A stretch of DNA of 6,932 bases from an uncultured Ellagibacter sp. (GTDB lineage Bacteria > Actinomycetota > Coriobacteriia > Coriobacteriales > Eggerthellaceae). Below the pieces are notes generated by a model. That model was given only the letters and a program-made list of their open reading frames with translations, was not told the origin of the DNA and did not search any database. Each line of letters starts with the position of its first letter. The first letter of the stretch is position 1. Both the position numbers and the translations under genes were made by a program. Positions 4,662-6,932 of this stretch are shown piece after piece. Location: the NCBI RefSeq assembly GCF_934617235.1, contig NZ_CAKTTZ010000070.1:1-6932 (forward strand). Direction: 5' to 3'.

Positions 4662-6479
4662 CTAACGCACTTCGCTCACTACGCCATCTTCCACGCGAAG
4701 GCGCAAGGTCGCGAACTCGCGAGCTTTTGCGCGATGAGCGGCAACGAAAACTGTCTTCCCAGGTAAAGCGGCAATATTGGCAAGCACGGCAGCTTCGGTT
4801 GCCTCGTCGAGCGCGCTTGTGACCTCGTCGAGCACCATGACAGGCGCGCCTGAGCACACCGCGCGCGCAATGGCCAACCGCTGCAGTTGCCCCTGGGAAA
4901 GTCCCTGTCCGTGCTCGCCGATCATCGTGTCGAGTCCCAGCGGAAGCTCTTGTACGAAATCCCACGCGCACGCCACTTCGCACGCATGTTTAACCAGGTC
5001 ATCGGTTATATCGGCGGCAGCAAACGCCACATTTTCGCGCACGGTTCCCGCAAACAGGAAGTTGTCTTGTGGCACGTAGGCGAACACGCCAGGCGGTACC
5101 TGCGGGGCGGGGCACAACGTAGCTGCCGCGTCAGCTTCGGGGGTCGCGCGCCCCGGTGCTGCGGCACCGCCGACGAGCTCGTACACGAAGCCAGCCGCAT
5201 CGTAGGCGCCCAACGCCAGCTTGAACAGCGTGGACTTCCCCGAGCCGGAAGGGCCCTCCACCACCACGAAGGAACCCTTGGGCACAAAAATATCTGCACA
5301 GAAAAGGCTTGCGGTCTCTTCCTCTTCGGCCTCATCTTCTGGCGCAAGACTGCCCTCCACGTCAGCCCCTTCAGCAGGCGCAACGCTGTCCGCCGTTTCG
5401 CCTCCCTCGTCGTTGTACGAAAACGCCAAGTCGCTCATCCGCACGCCCAAAAGCCGCTGATAGAATTCTGTGGCGGACAGGGTAAGACGGCTCTCCGAAT
5501 GCGGCAGCGCCGCGACCTCCATCAGGCGTTCCGCCGATGCGAGGGTCTGATAGAGCTGCGGCATCATGCCCGACAGATTGGAAACTGGCGCCTGAATGCG
5601 CGCGACCAGCTGCAACACCGCCATAAGCGTGCCGTAGCTCATGGTGCCGTGCAGAAGCTCGAACGCGCACCACGTGAGTGACACGGCATACAGCGCGTTG
5701 AAGAAAAACGAGAAACTGGCGTTGGCGGCGATGGAATACCCGCGGCGGCGCATCTGCGCCGTGAAGTGCTCCTCCTGCAGCGTGTCGGCGCGCGCACTCG
5801 TGGCGGGTTGTGCCCCGAACGAGCGAATGACCAGCTGATGCTCGAGCGCCTCTTGCATAAACACGCGCACGGCGCCTTCCTTTTCCTGCACGGTTTTGTG
5901 CAGCGCCTTCAACCGCCCGCGCAGCGTGCGCGCCAGAACGAACGAGAGCAGCGCGGCGGCAGCGAACAGGGCCACCATGGGCGGGCTGATCAGCGCGAGC
6001 ACCGCAATGGCGAACACGAGCTGCATGAGCATGGACACGAAGCTCGGGATGATGGTCGCCACGCCGTTCGATACAACCTGCACGTCGGAGAACATGCGGT
6101 TGGAAAGCTCGCCGGAATGGAAGCGCAAAACGTTGCCAAAGCGCGCGGCGAAGATGCTATCGAGCATCGATTTCCGCAGCTCAAGGGCAAAACGGGCCCG
6201 AATGCGCTCCTGGGTGCTGTTGATAGCCAGGCGAAGCACCAGCTGCGCGATGATAACGCCTGCAAGTACCGCCGCGCTTGCCAGCAAGCCGTCGACGTTT
6301 CCCGCGACCGCCTGGTCGATGACGGCGCGGCACGCCAGAGCGAAGCTCACGAGCACTGCCGCTTGCACCGTGCACAACACCGACAGCGTCACGATGCGGC
6401 CATGCTGCGCCCTCGATTGCGCGAACAGCCACGCGTAGGTGACCTTGTCCTGCTCGCGCGCCTCTGCCCCGCGCATCAT
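4662..6479 (-). CDS. ABC exporter, fused transmembrane and ATPase domains
   Basis: A 605-residue type IV (exporter-fold) half-transporter. The N-terminal membrane domain has about six hydrophobic segments (roughly 28-50, 65-85, 139-160, 160-184, 253-272, 282-300). The ATPase domain follows, with A-loop Tyr355, Walker A GPSGSGKST at 409-417, Q-loop Gln471 in YVPQDNFLFAGTVREN, signature LSQGQ at 527-531 (canonical LSGGQ), Walker B PVMVLDE ending in catalytic Glu552, D-loop SALD at 555-558, and H-loop His582. All catalytic residues are present. There is no N-terminal C39 peptidase domain. Two insertions are unusual: a strongly acidic stretch at 357-388 before Walker A, and an Ala/Pro-rich stretch at about 438-464 before the Q-loop. 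The start ATG at 6479 overlaps the peptidase stop as ATGA, so translation is coupled. A longer in-frame start at 6608 would lie inside the peptidase gene and add an Arg/Cys-rich, non-family N-terminus. Substrate unknown; the neighbour suggests a processed peptide. Confidence 0.93.
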   Translation of the reverse strand: MMRGAEAREQDKVTYAWLFAQSRAQHGRIVTLSVLCTVQAAVLVSFALACRAVIDQAVAGNVDGLLASAAVLAGVIIAQLVLRLAINSTQERIRARFALELRKSMLDSIFAARFGNVLRFHSGELSNRMFSDVQVVSNGVATIIPSFVSMLMQLVFAIAVLALISPPMVALFAAAALLSFVLARTLRGRLKALHKTVQEKEGAVRVFMQEALEHQLVIRSFGAQPATSARADTLQEEHFTAQMRRRGYSIAANASFSFFFNALYAVSLTWCAFELLHGTMSYGTLMAVLQLVARIQAPVSNLSGMMPQLYQTLASAERLMEVAALPHSESRLTLSATEFYQRLLGVRMSDLAFSYNDEGGETADSVAPAEGADVEGSLAPEDEAEEEETASLFCADIFVPKGSFVVVEGPSGSGKSTLFKLALGAYDAAGFVYELVGGAAAPGRATPEADAAATLCPAPQVPPGVFAYVPQDNFLFAGTVRENVAFAAADITDDLVKHACEVACAWDFVQELPLGLDTMIGEHGQGLSQGQLQRLAIARAVCSGAPVMVLDEVTSALDEATEAAVLANIAALPGKTVFVAAHRAKAREFATLRLRVEDGVVSEVR

Positions 6480-6932
6480 TTTCGCCCCGCTTCGTTCGCA
6501 GCATCGTGTTTGCGCAGGCCACAAGCCACAAGAACGCGCTTTCCCGCGCGCCTTACCGCAGCGTTTGCGCCCTTGCACACCTTGCGCGCGGGGAACAGCG
6601 CCACCCACAGCTTCGAGTACGCATGGTACCCGCGGGAAGTCTCACAATCGATGTGGCGGCCATCGCGATAGAAGCCTCGCAGCACGCCAAGCACGTTCTC
6701 ACGCGGGATGTATTCCAGCATGACGCAGTTATCTCCGCAGATCACGTAGCCTTTTTTGGGGCCGTTCCCGTAATATCCCACCACGCGATGCAGCACGTAC
6801 TTCTCGCCGCGACGATACAGCGCCACATCGTAGCGGCGCAGCTCGCCCTCGGCTGGTACCACCATCATCACGTCGTGGCGGTTGCGAAGCATCGGCCACA
6901 TGGAAACGCCCACTGGCGGCCCCATGTAGAAG
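6476..6932 (-). CDS. S24/S26-family serine peptidase, signal-peptidase-like (5' end probably outside window)
   Basis: At least 149 residues, with the frame open to the window edge. Counting from the ATG at 6925, Ser8 lies in GVSMWPML, the nucleophile box of LexA/signal peptidase folds. RYDVALYRR follows at 31-39, then KYVLHRVVGYY with His46 at the general-base position, and VICGDN with Asp65 at 61-66. His in place of the usual bacterial Lys, followed by Arg, resembles Sec11/SipW-type Ser-His enzymes. Residues 115-149 are Lys/Arg-rich. No membrane anchor is visible. Related proteins normally have 15-30 more residues before the SMWP motif, and the codons before ATG 6925 (TTC TAC) keep the frame open, so the true start is probably off the window. 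It overlaps the ABC exporter by 4 bases. Established pattern: small S24/S26 peptidases of this type occur beside ABC transporters and PqqD-like proteins in gut bacteria. The role here, peptide cleavage before export, is inference. Confidence 0.85.
   Translation of the reverse strand, partial: FYMGPPVGVSMWPMLRNRHDVMMVVPAEGELRRYDVALYRRGEKYVLHRVVGYYGNGPKKGYVICGDNCVMLEYIPRENVLGVLRGFYRDGRHIDCETSRGYHAYSKLWVALFPARKVCKGANAAVRRAGKRVLVACGLRKHDAANEAGRK

Noticed and set aside
6480..6608. Longer N-terminus of the ABC exporter starting at 6608
   Set aside because: It would lie wholly inside the peptidase gene and adds 43 Arg/Cys-rich residues. The ATGA overlap start at 6479 gives the normal family length.
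1..6932. CRISPR array, tRNA, rRNA or insertion sequence
   Set aside because: No regularly spaced direct repeats, cloverleaf-like tracts, transposase motifs or terminal inverted repeats were seen.

Overview
The window is GC-rich and compact, and every gene runs on the minus strand, so the biological 5' end is at the right edge. Codon use, gene content (a divergent adenine deaminase paired with guanine deaminase, a small S24/S26-type peptidase with its own ABC exporter) and GC content suggest a gut-type high-GC anaerobe. My best guess is an actinobacterium of the Coriobacteriia (Eggerthellaceae-like). This is inference from style; no 16S or other taxonomic marker is present.

In transcription order (right to left): (1) 6932-4662, a two-gene unit. 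It holds a small S24/S26-family serine peptidase, cut by the window edge, then a 605-residue ABC exporter whose ATG overlaps the peptidase stop by 4 bases. This looks like the end of a peptide maturation/export cassette whose other members lie outside the window. (2) 4661-4495, an intergenic stretch rich in short inverted and direct repeats, with a candidate extended -10 promoter and a TTTACATGTAAA palindrome. (3) 4494-4222, a DUF4177-like small protein followed by a very clear intrinsic terminator. (4) 4134-3751, a long gene-free leader before the adenine deaminase gene. It has a good sigma70-type promoter at its start, about 240 nt of unexplained transcribed sequence, and an intrinsic terminator hairpin about 45 nt before the start codon. 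That is the layout of an attenuator or riboswitch. (5) 3750-587, adenine deaminase followed after 8 bases by guanine deaminase, evidently one purine-deamination operon. (6) 586-476, a short gap with a GC hairpin and T run only about 20 nt before the next start codon. (7) 475-1, the N-terminal 158 codons of the universally conserved GTPase/ATPase YchF, running off the left edge.

Working together: Ade turns adenine into hypoxanthine and GuaD turns guanine into xanthine, each releasing ammonia, so the operon channels purine bases toward salvage through hypoxanthine/xanthine or toward catabolism. The peptidase-ABC pair is a separate unit. The most interesting unexplained element is the ade leader, which resembles no riboswitch class I can recognise by eye.
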